17,740 nucleotides of DNA, from NCBI RefSeq assembly GCF_000368025.1, contig NZ_KB849210.1, forward strand, positions 72,149 through 89,888. The letters run 5' to 3'. The notes under the pieces are model-generated. The model did no database searches. It saw only the letters and a list, made by a program, of their open reading frames with translations, and was not told the DNA's origin. Shown here piece after piece: positions 1 through 5,713 of the stretch; position 1 is the first letter of the stretch; each line of letters starts with the position of its first letter. Source of the DNA: Acinetobacter parvus DSM 16617 = CIP 108168 (GTDB lineage Bacteria; Pseudomonadota; Gammaproteobacteria; Pseudomonadales; Moraxellaceae). The position numbers and the translations under genes are program-made.

Positions 1-1
1 T

Positions 2-184
2 AATCAAAAAAAAGCGATAAAAATAAAGAAGCATGGACGACTCTCAATGAGTTTATTTCGCTATGGTTTAGACTATGTTCAAATGGCGATTCAGCATTTA
101 ATTGGTTTTGGGAAAAAAGAAGAGTTTAAGGAAATTTTGGCAATTTTAAGAAAGCAGAATCCTGATAGGATAAGGGTTCTGTGA
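2..184 (+). CDS. IS4-family transposase, C-terminal fragment (window-truncated)
   Basis: These are the last 60 codons of a DDE transposase, in frame from base 2 to the TGA at 182-184. The translation matches the C-terminus encoded by the copy at 17229-17738, including the basic stretch KKAIKIKKHGR and the end NPDRIRVL. The catalytic residues lie upstream, outside the window. The truncation is made by the window edge, so nothing suggests that the gene itself is broken. Confidence 0.9.
   Translation, partial: NQKKAIKIKKHGRLSMSLFRYGLDYVQMAIQHLIGFGKKEEFKEILAILRKQNPDRIRVL
155..181 (+). terminator. IS-end hairpin overlapping the transposase stop
   Basis: CAGAATCC (155-162) pairs with GGGTTCTG (174-181) through one U-G wobble, around an 11-base loop. 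It lies just inside the terminal repeat and is repeated in the right-hand copy. It has no U-tract, so it may limit read-through or act in transposition rather than be a classic intrinsic terminator. Confidence 0.4.
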
Positions 185-202
185 AATTTGTCGTGTACAG
201 AG

Positions 203-334
203 CTGTTCCATAATGATTGGCTTAAAAAAGGCAATATCATCTTCACTAATAAAATCATGTGTTGCTCGAACAGAATCCTCCCAAACGGCTAGTAGTTCTG
301 CATAGTTTTCAGGATGTACAGCGTCTAGGACCAT
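203..334 (-). pseudogene. GNAT-family N-acetyltransferase, 5' fragment interrupted by IS
   Basis: The first 44 codons of a gene on the minus strand start at ATG 332-334, with a GAG-containing Shine-Dalgarno about 7 bases upstream. The segment VWEDSVRATHDFISEDDI (residues about 17-34) matches the N-terminal helix region of YjaB-like GNAT acetyltransferases, which transfer acetyl from acetyl-CoA to an amine. The acetyl-CoA binding motif would lie further on and is missing. The frame runs into the insertion sequence at 202 and picks up 18 IS-encoded residues before a stop at 146-148, so the product is a 62-residue non-functional chimera. It lies 50 bases downstream of the hydrolase gene at 385-1437 on the same strand and may have been co-transcribed with it. 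The remainder should lie beyond the left copy of the element unless a rearrangement has moved it. Confidence 0.75.
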
Positions 335-384
335 AGTTTTCTCATATTTAAAAATAACAAATCAAGATTTAGCTTAATTAAGTT

Positions 385-1437
385 TTAAGCACGTATGAAA
401 TGCCCTTCACGAATACAATAAAAAGGACTAATCAATCTTGAAGATGATTTCATTGCATGCATCAATTCATTTTCTGGCGTATCACGGTCTTCATCCGTCA
501 ACTGAAAAGTTCGATAATGAATCGCCAAAGAACGGTGGGCATGGAGATCTAAATGAGCGTGGAATGCATCCTGTGGATTCATATGCACATAATGCATCAA
601 TTTACGCGGTTCATATGCACCGATAGGCAATAATGCAACTCTTGCATCACCATAACGTTCATGAATTTGTTTGAAGTGTCCCCCATAGCCAGAATCACCA
701 GCAAAGAAACAATGCCCCGTTTTAGCTAAAAGTGAAAAGCCACCCCACAACGCCCGATTTTGATCTCTAAATCCTCGTCCAGAAGCATGCTGCGCAGGGG
801 TATAAGCGATCTTTAATTCATCATGAAACGGTATCTCCTGCCACCAGTCCATTTCAATGACATGAAAGTATTTCGGCATGTAATAGCCATTGCCCAAACC
901 CGTATAAATTGGCATTTCAAACTTCTGATGTAACCAATCCAGAGTTGCTAAATCCATGTGATCATAATGATTATGACTCAGCAAAACCCCATGAATAGTT
1001 GGCAAATGCTCTAAAGCTATGCCTGCGGTACACACACGCTGCGGCCCTCGCCCTTGTCTTGGGCTGGCATATTCACACCAAACAGGATCGGTCAAAAAAT
1101 TATAAGGGCCGATTTGAATCAAAACAGTAGCATGACCAATAAACCACATTTGCCAATCATTGAGATCTGCATGCGGACGGTTTTGTGGCAATTCCAACAT
1201 CTGATTACGCAGATTCAATTCTTGCGCAGGATCAACACGCCATGTAAAAGACTTACGCGTCGCAAGCCATTTAAATAAAGCTTTACGACCCAACGATGCT
1301 AAAGGTCTTTCTAGATTATAAAAACGATCAATACCAGAATGCTCAGAAGCCTCGTGTGGAAATGGAGGTTTCTCCCAAGTGTGGCTCAAGCAAGATTGTG
1401 TCGGCAATTGATAGGTTAATGTCGGCTTATCTTTCAT
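385..1437 (-). CDS. Metallo-beta-lactamase-fold hydrolase, RomA / NAPE-PLD-like
   Basis: A 350-residue protein with the metal-binding signature of the metallo-beta-lactamase fold. Visible motifs are GHATVLI (101-107), the HxHxDH site in SHNHYDHMD (His155, His157, Asp159, His160), the third-motif His217 in PAQHASGRG, the bridging Asp248 in AGDSGYGG, PIGAYEP (271-277) and His307 in AIHYRTF. Spacing and the 'DPVW..ASP..GRGPQR' loop fit the family that includes bacterial RomA/UlaG-like proteins and eukaryotic N-acyl-phosphatidylethanolamine phospholipase D. A phosphodiesterase or lactonase-type zinc hydrolase is inferred, but the substrate cannot be read from sequence. There is no signal peptide, so it is probably cytoplasmic. 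The start is ATG 1435-1437 with a weak AAGAAG upstream and a good promoter at 1483-1511. The GNAT fragment follows after 50 bases. Confidence 0.85.
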   Translation of the reverse strand: MKDKPTLTYQLPTQSCLSHTWEKPPFPHEASEHSGIDRFYNLERPLASLGRKALFKWLATRKSFTWRVDPAQELNLRNQMLELPQNRPHADLNDWQMWFIGHATVLIQIGPYNFLTDPVWCEYASPRQGRGPQRVCTAGIALEHLPTIHGVLLSHNHYDHMDLATLDWLHQKFEMPIYTGLGNGYYMPKYFHVIEMDWWQEIPFHDELKIAYTPAQHASGRGFRDQNRALWGGFSLLAKTGHCFFAGDSGYGGHFKQIHERYGDARVALLPIGAYEPRKLMHYVHMNPQDAFHAHLDLHAHRSLAIHYRTFQLTDEDRDTPENELMHAMKSSSRLISPFYCIREGHFIRA

Positions 1438-1482
1438 GTACGTCTTCTTTGGTGGAATCCAATCGCATGAGGCATCAGCGAA

Positions 1483-1511
1483 TATGTATTAAATGATAAG
1501 AAGTCTTTCAA
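1483..1511 (-). promoter_or_regulatory. Sigma70-type promoter for the MBL-fold hydrolase
   Basis: On the minus strand TTGAAA (1506-1511) and TACATA (1483-1488) are separated by exactly 17 bases. They lie about 45 bases upstream of the ATG at 1437. Confidence 0.5.
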
Positions 1512-1605
1512 TCTAAATTTTATCAAATCAATAGATTGTATAATTTTTAAAGGATTTTATTTCATCCAAATCATCGACTTCAATCCTCACATAAGGTTCT
1601 TAGTT

Positions 1606-1680
1606 ATGCTGATTTTCTCTAGTCGAGTCAATATAATTTTATTGCTGATCCTCATTGTTTACTTAATTTATGTAAGCTGA
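1606..1680 (+). CDS. Possible 24-residue hydrophobic membrane peptide
   Basis: A small open frame of 24 codons plus TGA, too short for ordinary gene calling. It starts at ATG 1606-1608 with an AAGG about 9 bases upstream. The first eight residues are polar or mixed (MLIFSSRV). The rest (NIILLLILIVYLIYVS) is almost entirely aliphatic with two tyrosines, enough for a single transmembrane helix with Arg7 near the N-terminal end. The YLxY pattern is reminiscent of KdpF-type accessory peptides, but no Kdp genes are here. A TATAAT lies at 1539-1544 without a clear -35, and a hairpin with a short U-run follows at 1716-1745. AT-rich chance composition could also produce such a peptide, so this is a candidate only. 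Confidence 0.35.
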   Translation: MLIFSSRVNIILLLILIVYLIYVS

Positions 1681-1713
1681 CGTAATCCATTTTTTCCAAA
1701 ACCTAAAATGAAT

Positions 1714-1746
1714 AAAAAAACAGCCGATTAATACGACTGTTTTCTG
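1714..1746 (-). terminator. Intrinsic terminator downstream of the GST gene, possibly bidirectional
   Basis: An inverted repeat (AAAACAG ... CTGTTTT) spans about 1717-1743. Read on the minus strand it is followed by a run of seven U, so it suits the gst transcript that ends at 1859. On the plus strand the 3' arm gives only UUUU, so it might also weakly end transcription of the small ORF at 1606-1680. Confidence 0.55.
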
Positions 1747-1858
1747 CTTTCGTTTATTAGAACTGTTTCATCACTATTTAGCCTCTTTATATTTCTCCCA
1801 TAGGGGCATGAGGAACGTTTGAAGTTTCACAAGGGAATTGATGAAAGAAATCTATTTT

Positions 1859-2467
1859 TTATACGTTACTAAAAAATGCAGCGAACTGTTGATAACTTGG
1901 TCGTTGGCTGACATTTTCTAAATAACGTTCTATTGCAGGATGAGGTTCTATTTCATTCATTTTTAACTGCCAAAATAACATCGCGGCGACCATCACATCC
2001 GCCGCAGTAAACTGAGCCCCACATAAATATGGATCCGCTGCACTTAAGCCTTGCACAAAAGCAGTATAAACATCTTGATCGTCACCATATCCAACAAACA
2101 TCTTCTGTTCTGGTTTTATTGTTATACCGAGCATTTTATTGGTCGATGCAGCATCCCACGGTCCAGAAATGAAGAATAACCAACGATAATAAACACCACG
2201 TTGCGGATCATTTAACGCTGGCGCTAAGCCTTTCTCTGCAAACTTATCGGTCAAATAAGCGCAAATAGCCCCCAACTCATAGATCACCACATCATCATCA
2301 ACCAGAACAGGTACTTTCCCAAAAGGATTCATTTTTAAATATTCAGGTGTTTTCATTTCCGTATCAAAAGCAACTTCAATGCGTTCACATTCAATACCCA
2401 GTTCGATTAACAACCAATCGACAACAACACCACGTGAAAAAGAATTTGTATATAGTTTTAGAGCCAT
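1859..2467 (-). CDS. Glutathione S-transferase family protein
   Basis: A 202-residue cytosolic GST-like protein. The N-terminal thioredoxin-fold half is residues 1-75: beta-strand MALKLYTNSFSR with Ser8 or Ser11 as possible catalytic hydroxyls, the cis-proline loop NPFGKVPVL (47-55, Pro53), and YELGAICAYL (63-72). The C-terminal helical half carries the N-capping motif FTAADVMVA (153-161). Such enzymes conjugate glutathione to electrophiles or act as peroxidases or reductases. Glu64 of the usual Glu-Ser glutathione-binding pair is present, but the next residue is Leu65 instead of Ser, so glutathione binding may be altered. The ATG at 2465-2467 has a good AAGGAA about 8 bases upstream. The gene lies 52 bases downstream of a YafY-like regulator on the same strand, so the two are probably one transcript. 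The terminator is at 1714-1746. Confidence 0.88.
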   Translation of the reverse strand: MALKLYTNSFSRGVVVDWLLIELGIECERIEVAFDTEMKTPEYLKMNPFGKVPVLVDDDVVIYELGAICAYLTDKFAEKGLAPALNDPQRGVYYRWLFFISGPWDAASTNKMLGITIKPEQKMFVGYGDDQDVYTAFVQGLSAADPYLCGAQFTAADVMVAAMLFWQLKMNEIEPHPAIERYLENVSQRPSYQQFAAFFSNV

Positions 2468-2519
2468 TTTGATATTTCCTTGTTTATTTGGTCTTATTTA
2501 AATTTAATACTTGTGATTG

Positions 2520-3218
2520 TCAGTTTTTGTCAGTAGTCGAATGGCAAACTTCTTGTATCCACCATTGTTGGAAAAGTTGTTGTTTAAAATGAGGATATAA
2601 CTCTTGGCTTAAACTCAATTGCTGTATGCGATCTATTCTGAAATGTCGAAAGCCATTACGCAGTTCACACCATGCTGCTAAAACGATACGATCATTAAAA
2701 TATCCTAATGCAAATGGCCACAATACTCTTGAACTGACTCGTTGCTGCTCATCGGCATAATCAACCATGATTTTGACTTGTTGACGAATCGCAATTCGAA
2801 CCTGCTCGACTAACTGCTCATCTACAGGCAACCATGTTTGAATTGATCTTAGCGTGGTTTGTTGTAGTAGATGCTGACAATTCGTAGGTAGCACCGCATT
2901 CAGTTTTGCCAATACAGAAGTTGATGCTGATTTTAGGGCTTGATCAGGAATCTCACTTAACCAGTTTAATGCCAAGAAAATAGCTTCAATTTCGGTTTCA
3001 TTTAATGTCATCGGTGGAAGTAAGAAGTTTTCTTTCAGTTGAAAACCTAGACCCGCAGCAGCATCAATATTTACCCCTTGCTCTCGCAAACTCTCAATAT
3101 CACGATAAACACTACGCTGACTGATCCGTAAACGTTCCGCCAGTACCTTTGCTGTTACTGGATATCGATATTCTCTTAATAATTGCAAAAGATTGAGCAA
3201 ACGAATTGAGCGACTCAT
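2520..3218 (-). CDS. YafY-like transcriptional regulator (HTH + WYL-type domain)
   Basis: A 232-residue DNA-binding regulator. Residues 1-60 form a winged helix-turn-helix of the DeoR/HTH_11 type (SIRLLNLLQLLREYRYPVTA, then LAERLRISQRSVYRDIESLR with recognition helix around 33-45). Residues about 140-215 resemble a WYL sensor domain, seen in GYFNDRIVLAAWCELRNGFR followed by HFRIDRI, where the conserved aromatic/Arg positions of WYL proteins are kept although the literal W-Y-L triplet is degenerate. WYL domains commonly sense nucleotides or other small ligands; the ligand here is unknown. ATG 3216-3218 has a strong AGGGA at about 7 bases. It precedes the GST gene by 52 bases and probably controls that operon; a GC-rich hairpin sits in its own leader at 3252-3269. 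Confidence 0.85.
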   Translation of the reverse strand: MSRSIRLLNLLQLLREYRYPVTAKVLAERLRISQRSVYRDIESLREQGVNIDAAAGLGFQLKENFLLPPMTLNETEIEAIFLALNWLSEIPDQALKSASTSVLAKLNAVLPTNCQHLLQQTTLRSIQTWLPVDEQLVEQVRIAIRQQVKIMVDYADEQQRVSSRVLWPFALGYFNDRIVLAAWCELRNGFRHFRIDRIQQLSLSQELYPHFKQQLFQQWWIQEVCHSTTDKN

Positions 3219-3251
3219 GGTTTCCCTATTGCTTTGTTATTATTGTCTGAT

Positions 3252-3269
3252 GGGAGAGCATACTCCCCC
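3252..3269. promoter_or_regulatory. GC-rich hairpin between the HAD gene and the YafY-like regulator gene
   Basis: GGGAGAG (3252-3258) pairs with CTCCCCC (3263-3269) around CATA, with one wobble. It is 3' of the HAD stop and 34 bases 5' of the regulator start, with no U-run. It may be an operator, an RNA-stabilising hairpin or a partial attenuator. Confidence 0.3.
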
Positions 3270-3293
3270 ACCTTAGTGTAATGCTTAAACCAC

Positions 3294-3992
3294 TTAACTC
3301 TCTGAGAGTGCCGTCGATTGTATCATCCCTTGCAAATAATCATGCAATTGTTGCACATTATCCGCAATCGTAAGCGGTTGATAACGTTGTAACGTTTCAA
3401 CACTATGCACGCCATAACTGACGCCGATTCTTGGCATATTCAGATTTTGTGCCATCTCAAGATCATAACTGGTATCTCCCACCATAATGGCGCGATCCAC
3501 AGCCACATCCATCTCTGAAATGATTTCTTTTAACATCAATGGATCTGGTTTCGATCTTGTTTCACTCGCCGCACGGGTAATATCAAAAATGTCATGGCTA
3601 TTGGTTTGTCCAAGCACCCGATCCAAGCCTTTACGGCTTTTGCCCGTCGCAACAGCAAGTTTTAAACCTTGTTGCTTTAAATCTGCGAGTAGTTCAGCAA
3701 CCCCATTAAACCAGACATCACCCTTCGAGTTCGCCACATAATGATCCGCATAACATTGCAAAATATCCTGCTGTAAATGAGGCACTTGTGGAAATAAGAT
3801 TTGCATGACCTCAGGCAAACCCAAACCAATAATACTTTTCGCAGCGTCATTGCTCAGCGGCTGTTCAAATTGTTGTGCAGCATGCTGCAAACTTGCCACA
3901 ATTTGCCCAACAGAATCAAATAAGGTTCCATCCCAATCAAAAATCACCAACTCCACATTTTGACGCATGATGATGTTCTCAATTTGATTCAT
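3294..3992 (-). CDS. HAD-superfamily phosphatase (phosphoglycolate phosphatase-like)
   Basis: A 232-residue HAD hydrolase of subfamily IA. Motif I is FDWDGTLFDS with nucleophile Asp19 and acid/base Asp21. Motif II Thr116 is in VATGKSRKG, motif III Lys148 is in SKPDP, and motif IV is GDTSYD (172-177). A helical cap domain fills residues about 30-100. The family removes phosphate from small metabolites such as phosphoglycolate or nucleotides; specificity is not readable. The start codon overlaps the rluC stop in an ATGA (3989-3992), a sign of translational coupling, which supports this start over the internal Met9. A HAD gene directly after rluC is a familiar gammaproteobacterial arrangement, from memory. 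Confidence 0.9.
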   Translation of the reverse strand: MNQIENIIMRQNVELVIFDWDGTLFDSVGQIVASLQHAAQQFEQPLSNDAAKSIIGLGLPEVMQILFPQVPHLQQDILQCYADHYVANSKGDVWFNGVAELLADLKQQGLKLAVATGKSRKGLDRVLGQTNSHDIFDITRAASETRSKPDPLMLKEIISEMDVAVDRAIMVGDTSYDLEMAQNLNMPRIGVSYGVHSVETLQRYQPLTIADNVQQLHDYLQGMIQSTALSES

Positions 3993-4921
3993 GATTGCTT
4001 TCTCAACTCATCAATTAACTGCTGCATATCTTCAGGCATGGGTGCTTCAATGGTTGGATAATTTGGAATCTCTAAACGCATGGCATGTAAACACAAACGT
4101 CGCGCTTCAGGCCCTGAATACGCTGTATTGTGCCCATATTTATCATCACCAATCAGTGGATGACCAATACTTAAACCATGTACACGAATTTGATGGGTAC
4201 GACCTGACAAAGGCGAAGCATGCACCAGAGTTGCTGTTTTAAAACGCTCAGCCACCTTCCATTCTGTTTTACTGGGCTTACCTTCTTTGGTGACACGCAC
4301 ACGGCGTTCACCATTAGCCAGTTCATAACGCAATAAAGGTGCGTCAATCAACTGCTTATCCAAGCTGACCTGTCCTTTGACAATCGCCGCATAGGTTTTT
4401 TGAATTTTATGCTCACGCAGTAGGTCTTGTAGCAATTTTAAGGTGCTACGCTTTTTACTGATCATCACCAAGCCAGAAGTGTCTCGGTCAATCCGATGAA
4501 TCAGTTCTAAATATTTTTTTCCTGTCGCCGCACGTAAAGCCTCAATCAAGCCATATGCGACACCACTACCGCCATGTACTGCAATACCGGAAGGCTTATT
4601 GACCACCAATAAACCTTCATCTTCATAGACGACACGGCTCAATAAGCTTTGAGCAACGCTATCACTCACAGGCGCAGCCGTTTCATCTTTTTGCTCATAA
4701 CGAATCGGTGCAACACGAATCTGGTCACCAATCTGCAACCGTGTTTCTGCTTTTATTCTTTTTTTATTGACACGTACTTGTCCTTCACGAATCAAACGAT
4801 AGATTCGACTTTTTGGAACACCTTTTAATCGGGTAAATAAAAAGTTGTCTATTCGCTGCCCGTCTTGATGCTCATCCACGTCAAACCAAGTGACACTTTG
4901 CCATTGTTGTGTAGAATTCAT
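3989..4921 (-). CDS. rluC: 23S rRNA pseudouridine synthase RluC
   Basis: A 310-residue pseudouridine synthase of the RluA/RluC family. The N-terminal S4 RNA-binding domain covers about residues 20-70 (QRIDNFLFTRLKGVPKSRIY, then IREGQVRVNKKR). The catalytic domain carries HRIDRDTSGL (142-151), in which Asp145 is the expected nucleophile, and RTHQIRVH further on. In E. coli RluC converts uridines 955, 2504 and 2580 of 23S rRNA to pseudouridine. Length and S4 domain fit RluC; RluD is the main alternative but is normally encoded elsewhere. It is divergent from rne across a 792-base gap, the same neighbourhood as in E. coli, which supports the name. Its stop overlaps the start of the downstream HAD gene. 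Confidence 0.93.
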   Translation of the reverse strand: MNSTQQWQSVTWFDVDEHQDGQRIDNFLFTRLKGVPKSRIYRLIREGQVRVNKKRIKAETRLQIGDQIRVAPIRYEQKDETAAPVSDSVAQSLLSRVVYEDEGLLVVNKPSGIAVHGGSGVAYGLIEALRAATGKKYLELIHRIDRDTSGLVMISKKRSTLKLLQDLLREHKIQKTYAAIVKGQVSLDKQLIDAPLLRYELANGERRVRVTKEGKPSKTEWKVAERFKTATLVHASPLSGRTHQIRVHGLSIGHPLIGDDKYGHNTAYSGPEARRLCLHAMRLEIPNYPTIEAPMPEDMQQLIDELRKQS

Positions 4922-4943
4922 ACGCTCGATTTATCCAAGATTT

Positions 4944-4974
4944 GCTAAATATGATTAAAAAATGATCATTTAGC
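4944..4974. promoter_or_regulatory. Imperfect inverted repeat upstream of rluC
   Basis: GCTAAAT (4944-4950) and GAT (4953-4955) match ATC (4965-4967) and ATTTAGC (4968-4974), giving ten pairs with a two-base bulge. It lies 23-53 bases upstream of the rluC start, where its promoter should be, so it could be an operator, but AT-rich chance symmetry is possible. Confidence 0.25.
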
Positions 4975-5008
4975 TAAGTTATTTCACAAGAAACCTAAAC
5001 TTAGCCCA

Positions 5009-5037
5009 TAGGCAGATGCCGCAAGGTTTGATATATT
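5009..5037 (+). promoter_or_regulatory. Candidate rne promoter with extended -10
   Basis: TGATATATT at 5029-5037 is an extended -10 element (TGn + TATATT). The -35 at the proper distance is poor (TAGGCA, 5009-5014). Transcription from here would start near 5044 and give a leader of about 670 bases before the rne start. Confidence 0.35.
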
Positions 5038-5043
5038 CAGCGC

Positions 5044-5713
5044 ACGGATACCACCGTAAGTGAGCATCAAATCAAAAATTTTATTTAGATAAAATTTTAA
5101 ATCGATGAGATATTCACCAACAGCTCGGATAGGTCCTAAAGAATTATGCCGACGCCGAAGGCTTATTATATCGGCAAAATGACAAACTGTTGCGTTTAAT
5201 TGTGCATCTGCACATAGGGTTTATTGATATTTCAATATACCCTGCGGTTTGTCCAGAAAAAATATGTTGCCAACAGGTTTGTTGGCTATTAAATGTAAAC
5301 TGATCCACATCAGACAATTTGCTCCCTGATGCCGCATTCAGGCTAAAGCGTTGATGCATTGGAACTGCCAGGCGAAGATACGATGATCATTCCGTATCAG
5401 GACGTCCAAATGGGGCGGCCTTAATGCTTAATGACAGTGAAAGTCATCACATCCAATGCACCGCTCACCCGCCAGTGAAGCGCACAGGAAACTTGGATCA
5501 TTTAGGGTCCAGTGATATATCACGGTGCCCAGGATTGAAGCAGGATTGCCGACATCGAAATAACCGTATCAGAACCCAGAACTGGATTTACAGTCAGTGG
5601 TTTCAGAGCTTCGCATATCAAAGCTGCTCCTGAGTCTTGATCACGCCAATTTGATGTTTGCTCAAAAATAGCGAGCGAGTTGTTTGTGTGTATCACTATT
5701 AGGTGTCACACCC
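5044..5713 (+). promoter_or_regulatory. Long structured 5' leader of rne (putative autoregulatory UTR)
   Basis: No convincing gene lies in the 792-base gap 4922-5713, but the rne-proximal part is dense in stem-loops. They are 5075-5098 (10-bp perfect AT stem, TTAG loop), 5147-5176 (6-bp stem enclosing GCC-GAA-GGC), 5201-5214 (5 bp), 5216-5243 (11 pairs with one T-T mismatch, loop TATT), 5269-5286 (7 bp, loop GGTT), 5377-5398 (6 bp), 5431-5447 (5 bp, 7-base loop) and the 12-base palindrome at 5512-5523. At 5308-5342, CTGATG can pair with CATCAG upstream or form CCTGA/TCAGG with the sequence after it, so two folds compete. E. coli rne has a 361-base leader through which RNase E cleaves and lowers its own mRNA; an equivalent role here is inferred. 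The leader sequence itself is not one I recognise. Confidence 0.55.

Larger units (their letters stand above)
1..202 (+). mobile_element. ISAba1-like IS4-family insertion sequence, 3' end (partial)
   Basis: This is the transposase 3' end and terminal inverted repeat of an insertion sequence that enters from the left window edge. The terminal repeat occupies 179-202 and in reverse complement begins CTCTGTACACGACAAA, which I recognise as the ISAba1 end. All 202 bases match the reverse complement of 17211-17412. A hairpin at 155-162 / 174-181 overlaps the transposase stop codon. The element ends at 202 inside a GNAT acetyltransferase gene, and the adjoining 9 bases (203-211, CTGTTCCAT) would be one half of its target duplication. 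The outward promoter known from ISAba1 lies at the opposite end, so it would not drive genes inside this window. Confidence 0.9.
1438..1858. other. Intergenic region of 421 bases
   Basis: This AT-rich spacer lies between the hydrolase gene and the GST gene. It holds the minus-strand promoter at 1483-1511, the candidate peptide ORF at 1606-1680 with a TATAAT at 1539-1544, and the terminator at 1714-1746. I see nothing supportable between 1747 and 1858. Confidence 0.6.

Noticed and set aside
3487..4242. Plus-strand open frames of about 84 codons opposite the HAD gene and rluC.
   Set aside because: They are shadows of well-supported minus-strand genes with no motif of their own.
5144..5633. Two open frames of about 70 codons in the rne leader (5144-5359 minus, 5424-5633 plus).
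   Set aside because: Neither has a convincing ribosome-binding site or protein-like pattern, and both overlap the stem-loops, so structured non-coding leader explains the region better.
5684..5713. A ten-residue longer RNase E beginning at ATG 5684.
   Set aside because: The Shine-Dalgarno at 5701-5705 serves ATG 5714, and the universal N-terminus MKRMLINAT begins there.
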